Positions 1 through 9,303 of a stretch of DNA of 64,000 nt are shown here, in pieces. Every line of letters begins with the position of its first letter. The stretch's first letter is position 1. The DNA comes from Crocinitomicaceae bacterium (lineage in GTDB: Bacteria; Bacteroidota; Bacteroidia; Flavobacteriales_D; Crocinitomicaceae): contig JAGNZC010000009.1 of NCBI GenBank assembly GCA_017984635.1, positions 1-64,000 on the forward strand, read 5' to 3'. The notes beneath the pieces are model-generated. The model was not told the DNA's origin and did not search any database. It saw nothing but the letters and a program-made list of their open reading frames with translations. The translations under genes and the position numbers were made by a program.

Positions 1-421
1 CCAAAAAACCTGTAAAATAATCACTCCAAGATATAGCAACTGTAATATTTCCAATAGCATATTCCATGATTAATGCCCAACCGATTATCCATGCAATGAT
101 TTCTCCAAAGGCTACATAGGAATAAGTGTATGCACTTCCTGAAACCGGCACCATAGAAGCGAATTCAGCATAAGCAAATGCTGCAAATCCACATGCGATA
201 GCAGTAAAAATAAATAGAAAAATTACAGCTGGGCCACCGTCGAAACTTGCTTTACCAATGGTACTAAAAATTCCCGCTCCAATTATTGCGGCAATCCCAA
301 AAGCTGCTAAATCTCTTACACCTAAATGTTTTCCAAGTGAACCATGACCCTCTTCGTTTTGACCAGCTTCTACTTGTTTCAATAATTGATGTATGTCTTT
401 TTTACGAAATAAATTTTTCAT
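1..421 (-). CDS. APC-family amino acid permease (partial, N-terminal part)
   Basis: The visible 140 residues are the N-terminus of an inner-membrane amino acid transporter of the APC superfamily; the rest lies beyond the left edge. A short cytoplasmic tail leads into a conserved segment reading GIAAIIGAGIFSTIG, the unwound first helix that binds substrate in this family. Two further hydrophobic helices follow, with the PVSGSAYTYSY motif between helices 2 and 3. It resembles the cationic amino acid/YfnA-type branch, but the substrate cannot be told from this fragment. The ATG at 419-421 is the natural start because the basic tail follows it directly. The next gene is divergent, with 141 bp between them. 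Confidence 0.85.
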   Translation of the reverse strand, partial: MKNLFRKKDIHQLLKQVEAGQNEEGHGSLGKHLGVRDLAAFGIAAIIGAGIFSTIGKASFDGGPAVIFLFIFTAIACGFAAFAYAEFASMVPVSGSAYTYSYVAFGEIIAWIIGWALIMEYAIGNITVAISWSDYFTGFL

Positions 422-536
422 TCTATAGCACGTGTAATTTCAATTAAAAGCTAAAACTAAGAAAAAACTTTCATCTAAAAACTTAAAAATATTCCAAAAC
501 TATTTTCAATCTTACTAATAATGAATTATTATTTTG

Positions 537-544
537 TATTTTTG
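537..544 (+). promoter_or_regulatory. TAnnTTTG -7 box for the T9SS cargo gene
   Basis: TATTTTTG matches the Bacteroidota sigma-A -7 element and ends 18 nt before the ATG at 563. No convincing TTTG -33 box is visible at the usual distance. Confidence 0.4.
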
Positions 545-562
545 ATTTAAATCTATTTAACC

Positions 563-1618
563 ATGAAAAAAAAGGTACTTATTATTTCTTTATTGGCTTC
601 AACATTTAGTTTTGGTCAATCGCTTACTCAAGCTAACGAACCAACAATTGGGCAATCTGTTACAATGTATGTTTGTGACACAGCTACATTAAGTTTGTCT
701 AGTACATTGGGTAACAATGTAACTTGGGACTACTCAACAATTGCAAGCGATGCAGGAGCTACAAGTGTGTTAGAAATAACTAGTCCATCACAAACTACCA
801 ATGGTCCTGTTTTTCCCAACTCTACAAAAGCTATTTCTTTTCAAGGAGCATTATTGAATTATATTTCATCTACTCCTACTCAACGTTTATCTCAAGGTTT
901 TGTATTTAGTGATGCAACACTTGGAGATGTTATTGTAGACTTGAATTCAAATCCTGAAAAAATTGTAGCTTACCCATTTGCTTTAGGGAACTCAGTAAGT
1001 GATAATTTCGCTGGAAATGTTTCATTCACATTTAATGGCACTTTACAAAATCCAACTTGTACAGGCAGCTCATTAGCAAAAATTGATGGTCAAGGAACAT
1101 TAAAACTTCCAAGCAGCACGAATTTAACTAATGTAATTCGTTACAAACTTGTTGATACGATATTTACACAAGTAACAATTTTACCTCCACCATTTCCAGC
1201 ATCAGACATAGAGATTATCCGTAATCAATATGAATATTATGACATTACTAACTCTACCATGCCTGCATTTGTTTATGCGACAATAACAGTTTTACAAGCT
1301 GGAGCAACAGCTCCATTAATCAATCAAAAAAACATACTTTCATCTGTTCAGCCAAATTACACAGCATCACTTACGAATCTAGATTCTGAAGATTTTGTTT
1401 TGTATCCAAATCCATCCAATGGAACAATGCAATTGAAAGGCGATTTTAATGGAACTATTTCAGTAACGATAACAGATCAAGCTGGAAGAGTTGTTTATGC
1501 GAATCAATCAATGCAAAAAGGTGATTCAATTGTATTAAATTCTTTGAAAAAGGGTGTTTACAATGCTTTGATTTCATCTGATACTGCATTCATCAATAAA
1601 AAAATGATTATTGAATAA
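563..1618 (+). CDS. T9SS type A sorting domain-containing secreted protein
   Basis: A 351-residue exported protein of unknown function. Residues 1-19 are a Sec signal peptide ending at FGQ. The middle (about 20-270) is Ser/Thr/Asn-rich beta-type sequence with no enzyme motif I can name. The last 75 residues form a T9SS type A C-terminal domain: a YPNPSNG turn, a TITDQAGRVVY strand, a KKGVY motif and a final KKMIIE. Such proteins cross the outer membrane by the Por/T9SS machinery, after which the domain is removed and the protein is released or attached to the surface. It is a single-gene unit, with a -7 box upstream and a strong hairpin terminator just downstream. Confidence 0.85.
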   Translation: MKKKVLIISLLASTFSFGQSLTQANEPTIGQSVTMYVCDTATLSLSSTLGNNVTWDYSTIASDAGATSVLEITSPSQTTNGPVFPNSTKAISFQGALLNYISSTPTQRLSQGFVFSDATLGDVIVDLNSNPEKIVAYPFALGNSVSDNFAGNVSFTFNGTLQNPTCTGSSLAKIDGQGTLKLPSSTNLTNVIRYKLVDTIFTQVTILPPPFPASDIEIIRNQYEYYDITNSTMPAFVYATITVLQAGATAPLINQKNILSSVQPNYTASLTNLDSEDFVLYPNPSNGTMQLKGDFNGTISVTITDQAGRVVYANQSMQKGDSIVLNSLKKGVYNALISSDTAFINKKMIIE

Positions 1619-1637
1619 CTTTTAAAAAGTCATTTGG

Positions 1638-1668
1638 AAACCGTCTAGTACTTATTAGACGGTTTTTT
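1638..1668 (+). terminator. Rho-independent terminator
   Basis: The arms AAACCGTCTA and TAGACGGTTT enclose an 8-nt loop and run into a T tract, 20 bp after the T9SS gene stop. Confidence 0.8.
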
Positions 1669-1685
1669 ATTGCATATAAATTAAT

Positions 1686-3980
1686 ATGAAATTAAAATTT
1701 ATGAATGTTGTTAGATTAGTAGTTTTCTTTTCCTTGTTTCCACTTTTTTCTGGCGCACAATTAAATGATGGGCTTACTTCAACTGAGCGAGCATATTTAT
1801 TTCACATTGTTAAGAAAAGTCCTATTTTGGAACATTCAATTGGTCGTTTCGTAGAATACAATGGTCCACAAATCCGTTTTTCAAATAATGAACTTAATTA
1901 CGATTCTCTTGAATTATTAATTATCAATCAACCAGATTTAGTCGTCATTCGTAAAAGTGAAATTGCAAAAGCAACAAAAGGAATTATTAATGAAGCTGCC
2001 AATAAAATGGCAATTTGGGAATTAAATCAATTATTAAAAGCCTACACGACTTCTTCTATCACGCCGGAAGATGAACAATCTATCAATCAATTTGAATCTT
2101 TTCTAATTACTCAATTGCCACCAAATGCTTTAAAAGAAAAAAATAATCAATTAATTATTCATCCAAAATTAATTCAACTATTAAATCCGAGCCTCTCATT
2201 TGATGAAAAAACAACCCTTTTGAAATCGTATCATTTTTTAGACTTAAACGATTCTTACTTGATACTAAAAGCGATCAATAGTAGTGTCAATCACTTTGTT
2301 GAACAACGCAGTTTCCAACTTTTCAGTGCATTGGGCGGTCAAGCCACAACCTTTAAAAATGTATTAGTAGCAGCTGGCGATGGAAGTTCAACCTCTGGTT
2401 TGTTAGACGAGAGAGAAAAGGACGAAAAAGGCAGATGGAACAAAGGTTTTCCAAAAGCAGTAGGTTTGTTTCCGTATCAAATAACGATTAATGACAACAA
2501 TAAAAAAGATATAAAAATTGAAACAAAAATTGCAGCTGTTACTGACTTCACGACTGTAGGCGAACATAAATTAACAACCTTACATTTTGATGTTTGGGGA
2601 TACAACTCTACCAAACAAACTACTGTTGTTATTGAAAAAAATGGGTTGAATTACCATTTATTTGGAGCAGGAGACACTCGGTTTTTATCTCCCGATTCTA
2701 CTTTTTCAGCAGGAGAAACTTTTCAAAAAACCATCCATGATCTTGAAAAGGTAAAAATAGGCCAATTAAACGAAGTTATCTCAGGTAAAAAAGGATTTGA
2801 TTATTGGATTGAAAATACGAAAAAAAAGAAAAATTCAATCGAAGAGAAGATAGCTGAAAACGAACGTAAATATTCAGAACTAAGCTCTACCCCTCTTTTG
2901 AAAAACGAAAATGGAGCTAGAAAAGTTAAAAATAAGTCCTATAAAAATGGAAAAGGATCTACAGACTATCAGCCAAAAAGAAACGCCAATCGGAAAGCAA
3001 AACGGAAAAGTCAAGCAGAAATAATTCGGTTGTACGAAATTTATGAAAATTATAAAAAGAAGCTTCTTCAATTAGAAAATGATAAACAGGCAGCCATAGA
3101 TTTAAGGTCTACATACCAAAACAAGCTGGATGTTTACAAGCGAAACATGGGTTATAAATGGGCTCATTTTACCGAAAAAGATGGCTTGTATATTTTTGAA
3201 GATTCTTCGACTTTCGATATTTACACCCAAGAATTTATTTTTCCAGCTAAAATGGAAAAGGAAGGATTTGAAGTACGTTTATTATCTATACCAAACCACT
3301 CTCTATCTAAAGAAGCGGATGAAGTTATGTTGCATATTAGTATGATTGATGCAAAACCTAATTATACTTCTAAAATTCAATTACTATTAAATGATGTATT
3401 TGAATCAGATCAATATTCATATTCCAAACCTTTGTTTTCAGAGAAAGATAGTCTTTCGTTAGTGCAAGTTTTTGAAGGTTTGAAAAATAAAAAAATACCT
3501 TTAAAATTAATCGTTCGAGGGCAAGGTGAGGGAAAATGGAATGGTGTTCAAATTGTCAAAAATGAGGCGCCAGCATGTCTAAAAACCTATCCTGGAGAAT
3601 CTATTGAAGCCAAACAAAAATCAAAATTGGATAGTACCTTCAGTCGATTGAGAACTTCGGAATTATTCATTCACTTAGATCGAGAATTAACAATTGAAAT
3701 TAATTCATTTACTGATCCAGTTCAGTCTAACCTGACGATTAATTCAACTGAAACACTTCAATTAATGAAACAAAATAATTGGTCTAAAAACGATGTATTA
3801 AGCGCACTAAGATCACTCAATTTATTGAACCGTTTAAAAGAAGAAATCAATGTGCTTGCAGGAATGTATTTGAATCGTGAGGATGCAAAAATGGTGATTG
3901 ATCGTTTTAATCGTGCTTATTCAACTGCTAAAATCACATTAGGAATAACTTCTGTGAAACCTTCTGAATTAGCGCTTTAA
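1686..3980 (+). CDS. Large exported protein of unknown function with a basic coiled-coil segment
   Basis: A 764-residue protein I do not recognise. Residues 1-24 look like a signal peptide (cleavage after SGA), so it probably acts in the periplasm or outside the cell. Residues about 375-480 are highly charged and predicted coiled coil, with a Lys/Arg/Asn-rich linker (KRNANRKAKRKSQ) near residue 430. The flanks look globular, and there is no T9SS sorting domain. The start could also be the second Met at residue 6, which still leaves a usable signal sequence. The stop shares the tetramer TTAA with the convergent helicase gene. The basic stretch is unusual for a secreted protein and could bind polyanions such as DNA or LPS; that is inference only. 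Confidence 0.7.
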   Translation: MKLKFMNVVRLVVFFSLFPLFSGAQLNDGLTSTERAYLFHIVKKSPILEHSIGRFVEYNGPQIRFSNNELNYDSLELLIINQPDLVVIRKSEIAKATKGIINEAANKMAIWELNQLLKAYTTSSITPEDEQSINQFESFLITQLPPNALKEKNNQLIIHPKLIQLLNPSLSFDEKTTLLKSYHFLDLNDSYLILKAINSSVNHFVEQRSFQLFSALGGQATTFKNVLVAAGDGSSTSGLLDEREKDEKGRWNKGFPKAVGLFPYQITINDNNKKDIKIETKIAAVTDFTTVGEHKLTTLHFDVWGYNSTKQTTVVIEKNGLNYHLFGAGDTRFLSPDSTFSAGETFQKTIHDLEKVKIGQLNEVISGKKGFDYWIENTKKKKNSIEEKIAENERKYSELSSTPLLKNENGARKVKNKSYKNGKGSTDYQPKRNANRKAKRKSQAEIIRLYEIYENYKKKLLQLENDKQAAIDLRSTYQNKLDVYKRNMGYKWAHFTEKDGLYIFEDSSTFDIYTQEFIFPAKMEKEGFEVRLLSIPNHSLSKEADEVMLHISMIDAKPNYTSKIQLLLNDVFESDQYSYSKPLFSEKDSLSLVQVFEGLKNKKIPLKLIVRGQGEGKWNGVQIVKNEAPACLKTYPGESIEAKQKSKLDSTFSRLRTSELFIHLDRELTIEINSFTDPVQSNLTINSTETLQLMKQNNWSKNDVLSALRSLNLLNRLKEEINVLAGMYLNREDAKMVIDRFNRAYSTAKITLGITSVKPSELAL

Positions 3981-5407
3981 TCAAAATTTTCGTCCGGGAA
4001 ATTAATTAAAAACACTTTCTCCGTTGCACGAGTAATTGCAGTATATAACCACCTATAATATTCTGAATTAATCATTTCAGGTTCAATATAGCCTTGATCT
4101 ATAAAAACATTTGCCCATTGGCCACCTTGTGATTTATGACATGTTATTGCGTAAGCATATTTCACTTGTAGTGCATTAAAATAAGGGTTTTTCAAAATTA
4201 AATCGTAGCGTTTTCGTTTATTATGTTCGTGGCTATAATCTTGTTCTATGGCAAAAAACAATTCATTCAAGCGAGTTCTACTTAAAGATGGTGCTTCAAC
4301 GTGTAAAGATTCTATGAAAACCAACACTTCTAATTCAGGCATTTCTTCATAATCGATAAATTTGACGATTAATCGAAGAAATTGAAAGCCATATTGCTCT
4401 TCTACTTTTTTTACACGAATTACTTTTAAAGATTCACCATTTGCAATAAATCCCATTTTGGATGCTTCTTCAATCCAGTAGTAATTATTTTTCACCACCA
4501 TTAAACAATCACCAGCACACACCTCTTCTTCAAACCAAAGAATACGAGCCCTTATTTGATTGTTGTATGCATTTGCACGTTTATTGGATCGTGTGATTAC
4601 TAAAGTTTCCTCCACTCCAAAATTAGACAATGAAGATTCCAAAGCGTCTTGAAACTCATCACCTGGCATACGAATAAAATCAGGCATATTTTTAGTCGTA
4701 AACTTTAATGGTAAATCTTCGTCTTTTTGCCTTAAAAGTGTTGCATTTTTTAAAATACCAGAAGCCTTTTCTTGCCTCAAAACTTCTGTTAATGAAAAAG
4801 TTGTAATTCCTAATAACGGATAGTTCTGCCTTAGATATTCATGGTTTAATGCAGGTGAAAAATCACTTCCTACAGGAGGTAACTGTCCCTCGTCTCCTAA
4901 AAATATCAAACGACAATTTTTACCAGAAAAAACGTATTCAATTAAATCCTCCAACAAATTACGAACAGAAATAAAACTTGTTCCTAAACTGGGGTCACCA
5001 ATAATCATAGAAGCTTCATCTACAATAAACACAGTATTTGTATGTAAATTAGGCATCAATGCCATTGGAGATTGATCATCAATCGTTGAATCTCTTCTGT
5101 AAATTTGTTTGTGTATTGTAAATGCTTCTTTTGTTGATTTTAAGCTAAATACTTTGGCAGCTCTTCCGGTTGGTGCTAACAACCTTGTTTTTACTTTAAA
5201 ATGAGTCAATGTTTTAACAAATGCACCTAAAATCGAAGTTTTACCAGTTCCTGCATACCCTTTCAATACAAATAATTGGTGATTTTCTTTGATTTTTAGA
5301 AAAGCTTCTAATTGTGTCACCAAAAGATCTTGATCGGTCGTTAATGCATGCTCAAAAAAATAGGCAAATTGTTGCTTAAAAACTGAAGGTGAAACATCCT
5401 TTTCCAT
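3977..5407 (-). CDS. RecD-like ATP-dependent DNA helicase (superfamily 1B)
   Basis: A 476-residue helicase of the RecD/UvrD_C_2 group, well short of full RecD2 and close to the compact RecD-like helicases found in Bacteroidota. Visible motifs are: Walker A GYAGTGKTS (about 50-58), motif II DEASM (130-134), motif III LGDEGQLPPVG (170-180), a LVITRSNKRAN motif near residue 270, motif V AITCHKSQGGQW (about 430) and motif VI YTAITRATEKV (455-465). These imply ATP-driven 5'-3' unwinding of DNA, probably in repair or recombination. No recB or recC lies nearby, so a RecBCD role is not supported. The gene stands alone, convergent with the preceding unknown gene. Confidence 0.85.
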   Translation of the reverse strand: MEKDVSPSVFKQQFAYFFEHALTTDQDLLVTQLEAFLKIKENHQLFVLKGYAGTGKTSILGAFVKTLTHFKVKTRLLAPTGRAAKVFSLKSTKEAFTIHKQIYRRDSTIDDQSPMALMPNLHTNTVFIVDEASMIIGDPSLGTSFISVRNLLEDLIEYVFSGKNCRLIFLGDEGQLPPVGSDFSPALNHEYLRQNYPLLGITTFSLTEVLRQEKASGILKNATLLRQKDEDLPLKFTTKNMPDFIRMPGDEFQDALESSLSNFGVEETLVITRSNKRANAYNNQIRARILWFEEEVCAGDCLMVVKNNYYWIEEASKMGFIANGESLKVIRVKKVEEQYGFQFLRLIVKFIDYEEMPELEVLVFIESLHVEAPSLSRTRLNELFFAIEQDYSHEHNKRKRYDLILKNPYFNALQVKYAYAITCHKSQGGQWANVFIDQGYIEPEMINSEYYRWLYTAITRATEKVFLINFPDENFD

Positions 5408-5451
5408 TGATTTAAAATTAGTCAGAAAAAATGGAACGACAAGTTATGACC

Positions 5452-5486
5452 AAAAAAAAGTCTCATTTAACTGAGACTTTTTTTTT
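5452..5486 (-). terminator. Rho-independent terminator (symmetrical)
   Basis: AGTCTCA and TGAGACT pair around TTTAAC, with long A and T runs on either side. It lies directly after the stop of the minus-strand T9SS gene and separates it from the helicase gene. Confidence 0.85.
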
Positions 5487-6801
5487 AATTTTTTACTAGT
5501 TTGAATGTTTCACTTGAATGTTCTGTTTGTACTTTTAAAAAGTAAATGCCTGGTTTACTTTTTTCAACATTAATATCATATTGTGATGCTGAAATATATT
5601 CCGATTGAATTTGTTCACCTGATGCATCCATTAAATGATAGGTAAAATCTGCTTCGTTTATATTGATATGAAAAGAAGCGTTAAACGGATTTGGATATAT
5701 TGCAATTGTATTAGTGTTCAATGCTTCGATGCCTAATTGATCATTTGAGAAAAACACATTATCAATATAGGCAATTCCTGTTCCGCTAGGAACAGAAGAG
5801 AAAATTAATTGTGCAAAATGGTTTTTAGTTGTTAAACTGGTAAAATCAGATAATAACAAAGAATAACTATTCCACGTTTCTAATGAAGGAGCTAAAGTGA
5901 TTTCGTGTTCAACATCATCTCCTCCACTATAAGCAGCATCACTTCCAAAGTCAACTAATTTTACTTTAAAAGATGTGCAATTTGGAGTCCAAAGATTAAA
6001 ATTAATTTTCAACATATCTGATAAATCAATCAAGTTAGCCCCCACTGTTTCAATGCCAACATAATCCAAACCTGTAATTTTTTTTGTGTCATTTCCAGCT
6101 ATTTGAATATCCGTTACATTACCCTGTGACCACACTGCTTGCCAAGTATCAACATTGACATTCGTATACACATTACTAAACATAGAAGTAACATTTGCAG
6201 CTGGAATTGTTGGACCTGGAGCAGCAACCATTGGCACATTAAATCCTGCACCCACTTGACTAAATCGAATATTGTCAAAATAACATATATTTGTTGTTGT
6301 TCGAGCTTGAAAATCTGGAAAAACAATTAATTGATCAATATTTGTTGATGATGGAGCTCCAATATAACTTGTAAAATCAAACGTCAATTCTTCCCATTGA
6401 TTAATCAGCGTATTTGAAACTTTCAATTCCCCCATTGAAGCACCACTCGCTGTAGCAAACTTAATACCTACATCACTGATTACAGGTTTGTACACTAAGA
6501 TTTTAACGACACAATTTGTTGCATTTAAAGTAAATGTTCCAACATCTGAACCATGTAAAGATTCGCAACCAGCCCATTGCTGTCCTGTTTGAAGCGCTGT
6601 GAATTTTGCTATTTTCCCACTAGTGTTTAAACCACTTGCAAATGGATTAGTAATAACATCTAAAGTTGTTTGAGTATCATTTTCAAAGACTGTCCATGAC
6701 CAATTTGAACCATTTGCTCCCGTTTCAAAAGTAACGGGTGCATTTTGAGCCATCACAATAGATGATCCAAATAATAACGTAAATAGTAATTTTCTTTTCA
6801 T
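5485..6801 (-). CDS. T9SS type A sorting domain-containing secreted protein with jelly-roll-like repeats
   Basis: A 438-residue exported protein. The signal peptide ends at VMAQ (residue 19). Two similar beta-rich halves follow (about 20-185 and 200-350). Each contains a strand such as ICYFDNIRFSQVG or IAYIDNVFFSNDQ, the form taken by the last strand of galactose-binding-like/CBM jelly-roll domains in Bacteroidota surface proteins. The final 80 residues are a T9SS domain with IYPNPFN, a GIYFLKV motif and a FKLVKN end. A carbohydrate-binding role is likely by resemblance; no catalytic domain is present. A terminator follows immediately. Confidence 0.8.
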   Translation of the reverse strand: MKRKLLFTLLFGSSIVMAQNAPVTFETGANGSNWSWTVFENDTQTTLDVITNPFASGLNTSGKIAKFTALQTGQQWAGCESLHGSDVGTFTLNATNCVVKILVYKPVISDVGIKFATASGASMGELKVSNTLINQWEELTFDFTSYIGAPSSTNIDQLIVFPDFQARTTTNICYFDNIRFSQVGAGFNVPMVAAPGPTIPAANVTSMFSNVYTNVNVDTWQAVWSQGNVTDIQIAGNDTKKITGLDYVGIETVGANLIDLSDMLKINFNLWTPNCTSFKVKLVDFGSDAAYSGGDDVEHEITLAPSLETWNSYSLLLSDFTSLTTKNHFAQLIFSSVPSGTGIAYIDNVFFSNDQLGIEALNTNTIAIYPNPFNASFHININEADFTYHLMDASGEQIQSEYISASQYDINVEKSKPGIYFLKVQTEHSSETFKLVKN

Positions 6802-6916
6802 TATAAATCGATTAGTTTGAGTAAATATACTTAAAACAAACTACTTATTGTATTTATTACAAAAAGTTTCTTCAAAATGATATTTTCGAAAACACATATA
6901 AACTATTAAAAAGTAG

Positions 6917-6924
6917 TAAATTTG
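6917..6924 (+). promoter_or_regulatory. TAnnTTTG -7 box
   Basis: TAAATTTG ends 13 nt before the ATG at 6938. No clear -33 element is seen. Confidence 0.4.
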
Positions 6925-6937
6925 AAAAAAAAATAAT

Positions 6938-8191
6938 ATGAAAATTAAAGTTTTATTTATCGCTTTGTTTATAATAAGCACAGCTGTTGCTCAACGCATC
7001 AAAACAGATGATATCGAATACCGATACATTAAATTACCAACTAATCCAATTGCATCATCCATTAAAAATTACCAATCATCTATTTTTGCTGCATATGAAG
7101 CAGAAAACGCAAAATTAATGGCGGATTATGAGAGAGAAAAACAAATTGCTGAACAAGAATACCAACAAGCAATGGCGGAACATCCTGCTAAAGTAAAAGC
7201 AGCTGAAGATAAATTTGCACAAGAAATGACTGCTTGGAAAGAAAAATCTATGGCGGAGAAAATTTTAGAAAAACAATTATTGAATGAAAACAATAAACCT
7301 GTAAAAAACATTCCTTACCCTCCTTATAAGAGAAATGTAACAATGCCAAAATTAAAAGGAACATATGATTATGCGGCCTTAGCTAGTACTTATATTAAGT
7401 TAGATGGTTTTGAAAATAACCAAGATAATGCCGTTAAAATTATTGTTACTTTAAATGGTTTTGAATATTCTACACCAAGACAAGTAACTGAACAAAAAAG
7501 TGTTGTTTCTTCTGCAAATGGTTCAACCACCACTTCACAAGTTAATTATTACCATGTAGAATTCACATACCGCCACACAATGTCGGTAAAAGCAATCAGT
7601 GCTGACGGCAAAGAATTGTTCTATTTAACTCCTCAAGAATTAAATACTTATAAAACGTATAAATCTGCTGAATCAAAAACATCTGTTAGTTATAACGAAG
7701 AAGCGTTAGCCAAAACATACGAAGAGAAAATTTTACAAGAAAATTTGACGTTCATTTCTAACTTGGTAAACGATCGTATTGGTTTTAAAAGAGAACCAAG
7801 AAAAACAGGAATTGATTACATTAAATCTAAAGATGAAACGTATGCTGATTTGTTAATGGCATACAATGAAGCTTCAAGTGGATTAAACGCATTAGCTGAC
7901 GATGAAGCTGGTGCAAAAGTAAAACTTACACATGCTATTGAACTTTGGAGTACAGCATTACAAGAATCAGATATTACCAATCGTAAAGCTAGAATTGATA
8001 AAGATGTAACCATTTCAATATATTTCAATTTATTAGAAGGTTATTTCGCTACACGTGATCTGGTAGGATTTGAAAAAATCATGGCTAACTTAAACACGAT
8101 GTCGCTTTCAAATGGTGAACGTAGAAAAAAAGAACAATATGATTTATTGTTTATTGACTTGAAAAAAAGAATGCAAGCAAATAATAAATAA
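6938..8191 (+). CDS. Exported coiled-coil protein of unknown function
   Basis: A 417-residue protein I cannot assign to a named family. A signal peptide ends at TAVAQ (residue 19). Residues about 45-115 are a long Glu/Lys/Ala-rich helix, probably coiled coil, and are followed by a proline-rich spacer (NIPYPPYKRNV). A beta-type region follows (about 130-240), with a final helical region (280-417) that resembles tetratricopeptide-like packing. There is no sorting domain and no lipobox, so a soluble periplasmic location is the simplest reading. It is a single gene with its own -7 box and terminator. Confidence 0.65.
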   Translation: MKIKVLFIALFIISTAVAQRIKTDDIEYRYIKLPTNPIASSIKNYQSSIFAAYEAENAKLMADYEREKQIAEQEYQQAMAEHPAKVKAAEDKFAQEMTAWKEKSMAEKILEKQLLNENNKPVKNIPYPPYKRNVTMPKLKGTYDYAALASTYIKLDGFENNQDNAVKIIVTLNGFEYSTPRQVTEQKSVVSSANGSTTTSQVNYYHVEFTYRHTMSVKAISADGKELFYLTPQELNTYKTYKSAESKTSVSYNEEALAKTYEEKILQENLTFISNLVNDRIGFKREPRKTGIDYIKSKDETYADLLMAYNEASSGLNALADDEAGAKVKLTHAIELWSTALQESDITNRKARIDKDVTISIYFNLLEGYFATRDLVGFEKIMANLNTMSLSNGERRKKEQYDLLFIDLKKRMQANNK

Positions 8192-8209
8192 TTATTACTA
8201 TTTCTAATT

Positions 8210-8246
8210 AAAAAAAGCCGCAAGAATTAACTTACGGCTTTTTTTA
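8210..8246 (+). terminator. Rho-independent terminator, probably bidirectional
   Basis: AAGCCGCAAG pairs with CTTACGGCTT with one mismatch. It is flanked by A and T runs and lies between the convergent ends of the 417-residue protein gene and the LapA-like gene. Confidence 0.8.
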
Positions 8247-8251
8247 TGAAC

Positions 8252-8521
8252 TCAAGTGTTTTCGATATCATCGTGATGATCTTGTTCTTTTTCTTTCTTA
8301 CGCTGGCGCTGAAAGTGCATTAAATTTGCAAATGCAATACCTATAAGAAACGCAAACAATAAAACGACTGTAAGCGGCATTTCCATTTTTGTAAAGATCA
8401 AATGTACCTCCAATGAATTCCAATTCAATGTTGAAAAAATGACACCAAAAATCAATCCGATTATGCTAAATATAAATTTTACTTTATTCCAAAAGCTTAA
8501 AGTATTCCAAAATTCTACCAT
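8252..8521 (-). CDS. LapA/DUF1049-like small inner-membrane protein
   Basis: An 89-residue protein with two hydrophobic segments (about 10-30 and 45-68), separated by a polar strand NSLEVHLIF, and a charged C-terminal tail rich in Lys, Glu, Asp and His. This two-helix pattern with a cytoplasmic charged tail is typical of LapA-domain (DUF1049) proteins; in E. coli LapA takes part in controlling lipopolysaccharide synthesis. The resemblance is by pattern only and the assignment is tentative. It is transcribed away from efp, with which it shares the intergenic region. Confidence 0.55.
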   Translation of the reverse strand: MVEFWNTLSFWNKVKFIFSIIGLIFGVIFSTLNWNSLEVHLIFTKMEMPLTVVLLFAFLIGIAFANLMHFQRQRKKEKEQDHHDDIENT

Positions 8522-8579
8522 GATGTGTTTTTTTACGAATTTACATATTTCTCTTTAGATAGTTAGTTTCTTTTGTTGA

Positions 8580-8610
8580 TTTGGCTAAAAATGAAAAAGT
8601 GCTATCTTTG
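8580..8610 (+). promoter_or_regulatory. Sigma-A type promoter of efp (TTTG-19-TATCTTTG)
   Basis: This is the best promoter in the window. TTTG at 8580-8583 and TATCTTTG at 8603-8610 are 19 bp apart, matching the Bacteroidota consensus. The -7 box ends 22 nt before the efp ATG. Confidence 0.8.
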
Positions 8611-8632
8611 CATCGAATAAAAAAAATTCAAT

Positions 8633-9202
8633 ATGGCAACTACAGCAGATATAAAAAACGGATTGTGTATCAAACACAATGAAAAACTTTTTCAAATAAT
8701 TGAATTCCAACATGTAAAACCAGGTAAAGGTCCTGCGTTTGTTAGAACAAAAATGCGACAAATTGAAAGTGGTAAAGTAATCGACAATACTTTTTCTGCA
8801 GGTCATAAAATAGATATCGTACGAATTGAAAACAGAGATTATCAATATTTATATCAAGAAGGGACAGATTTCATTTTTATGAACAATGAATCTTTTGAGC
8901 AAGTAAATATTCCAGGAAAAATGATTGAAAAACCATTGTTTTTGCAAGAAGGAATGATGTGTAATATATTATTCCATGCTGAAGAAGAAATGCCGTTAGT
9001 AGTTGATTTACCAATGTACATTATTTCTGAAGTAACGTATACAGAACCTGGAGTAAAAGGTGATACAGCAACCAACTCTATGAAACCAGCTACAATTGCT
9101 ACTGGAGCAGAAGTAAAAGTTCCATTGTTTATCGATAATGGTGAAGTAATAAAAATTGACACACGAACAGGTGTTTATGTTGAACGTGTAAAAAATAAAT
9201 AA
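8633..9202 (+). CDS. efp: Elongation factor P
   Basis: EF-P binds the ribosome between the P and E sites and relieves stalling at polyproline stretches. The 189-residue length and three-domain layout are those of the family. The tip loop reads VKPGKGPAF with Lys32 at the position of the modified lysine of E. coli EF-P (Lys34). The C-terminal signature region, ending in an IDTRTGVYVERV-type strand, is present. No modification enzyme (epmA/B or earP type) lies nearby. The gene has a near-consensus promoter and a hairpin terminator, so it is probably monocistronic. Confidence 0.97.
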   Translation: MATTADIKNGLCIKHNEKLFQIIEFQHVKPGKGPAFVRTKMRQIESGKVIDNTFSAGHKIDIVRIENRDYQYLYQEGTDFIFMNNESFEQVNIPGKMIEKPLFLQEGMMCNILFHAEEEMPLVVDLPMYIISEVTYTEPGVKGDTATNSMKPATIATGAEVKVPLFIDNGEVIKIDTRTGVYVERVKNK

Positions 9203-9217
9203 AAAGTATTTTTTTTT

Positions 9218-9249
9218 GAAAGGAGGATCAATGATTCTCCTTTTTTTTT
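9218..9249 (+). terminator. Rho-independent terminator after efp
   Basis: A 10-bp stem (AAAGGAGGAT with ATTCTCCTTT, one G-T pair) closes a 5-nt loop and is followed by a T run. Confidence 0.8.
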
Positions 9250-9303
9250 GCTTTTATATGAACATTTTTTCTTTACATTCGTTTTAAAAGAAAGATATCC
9301 AAT

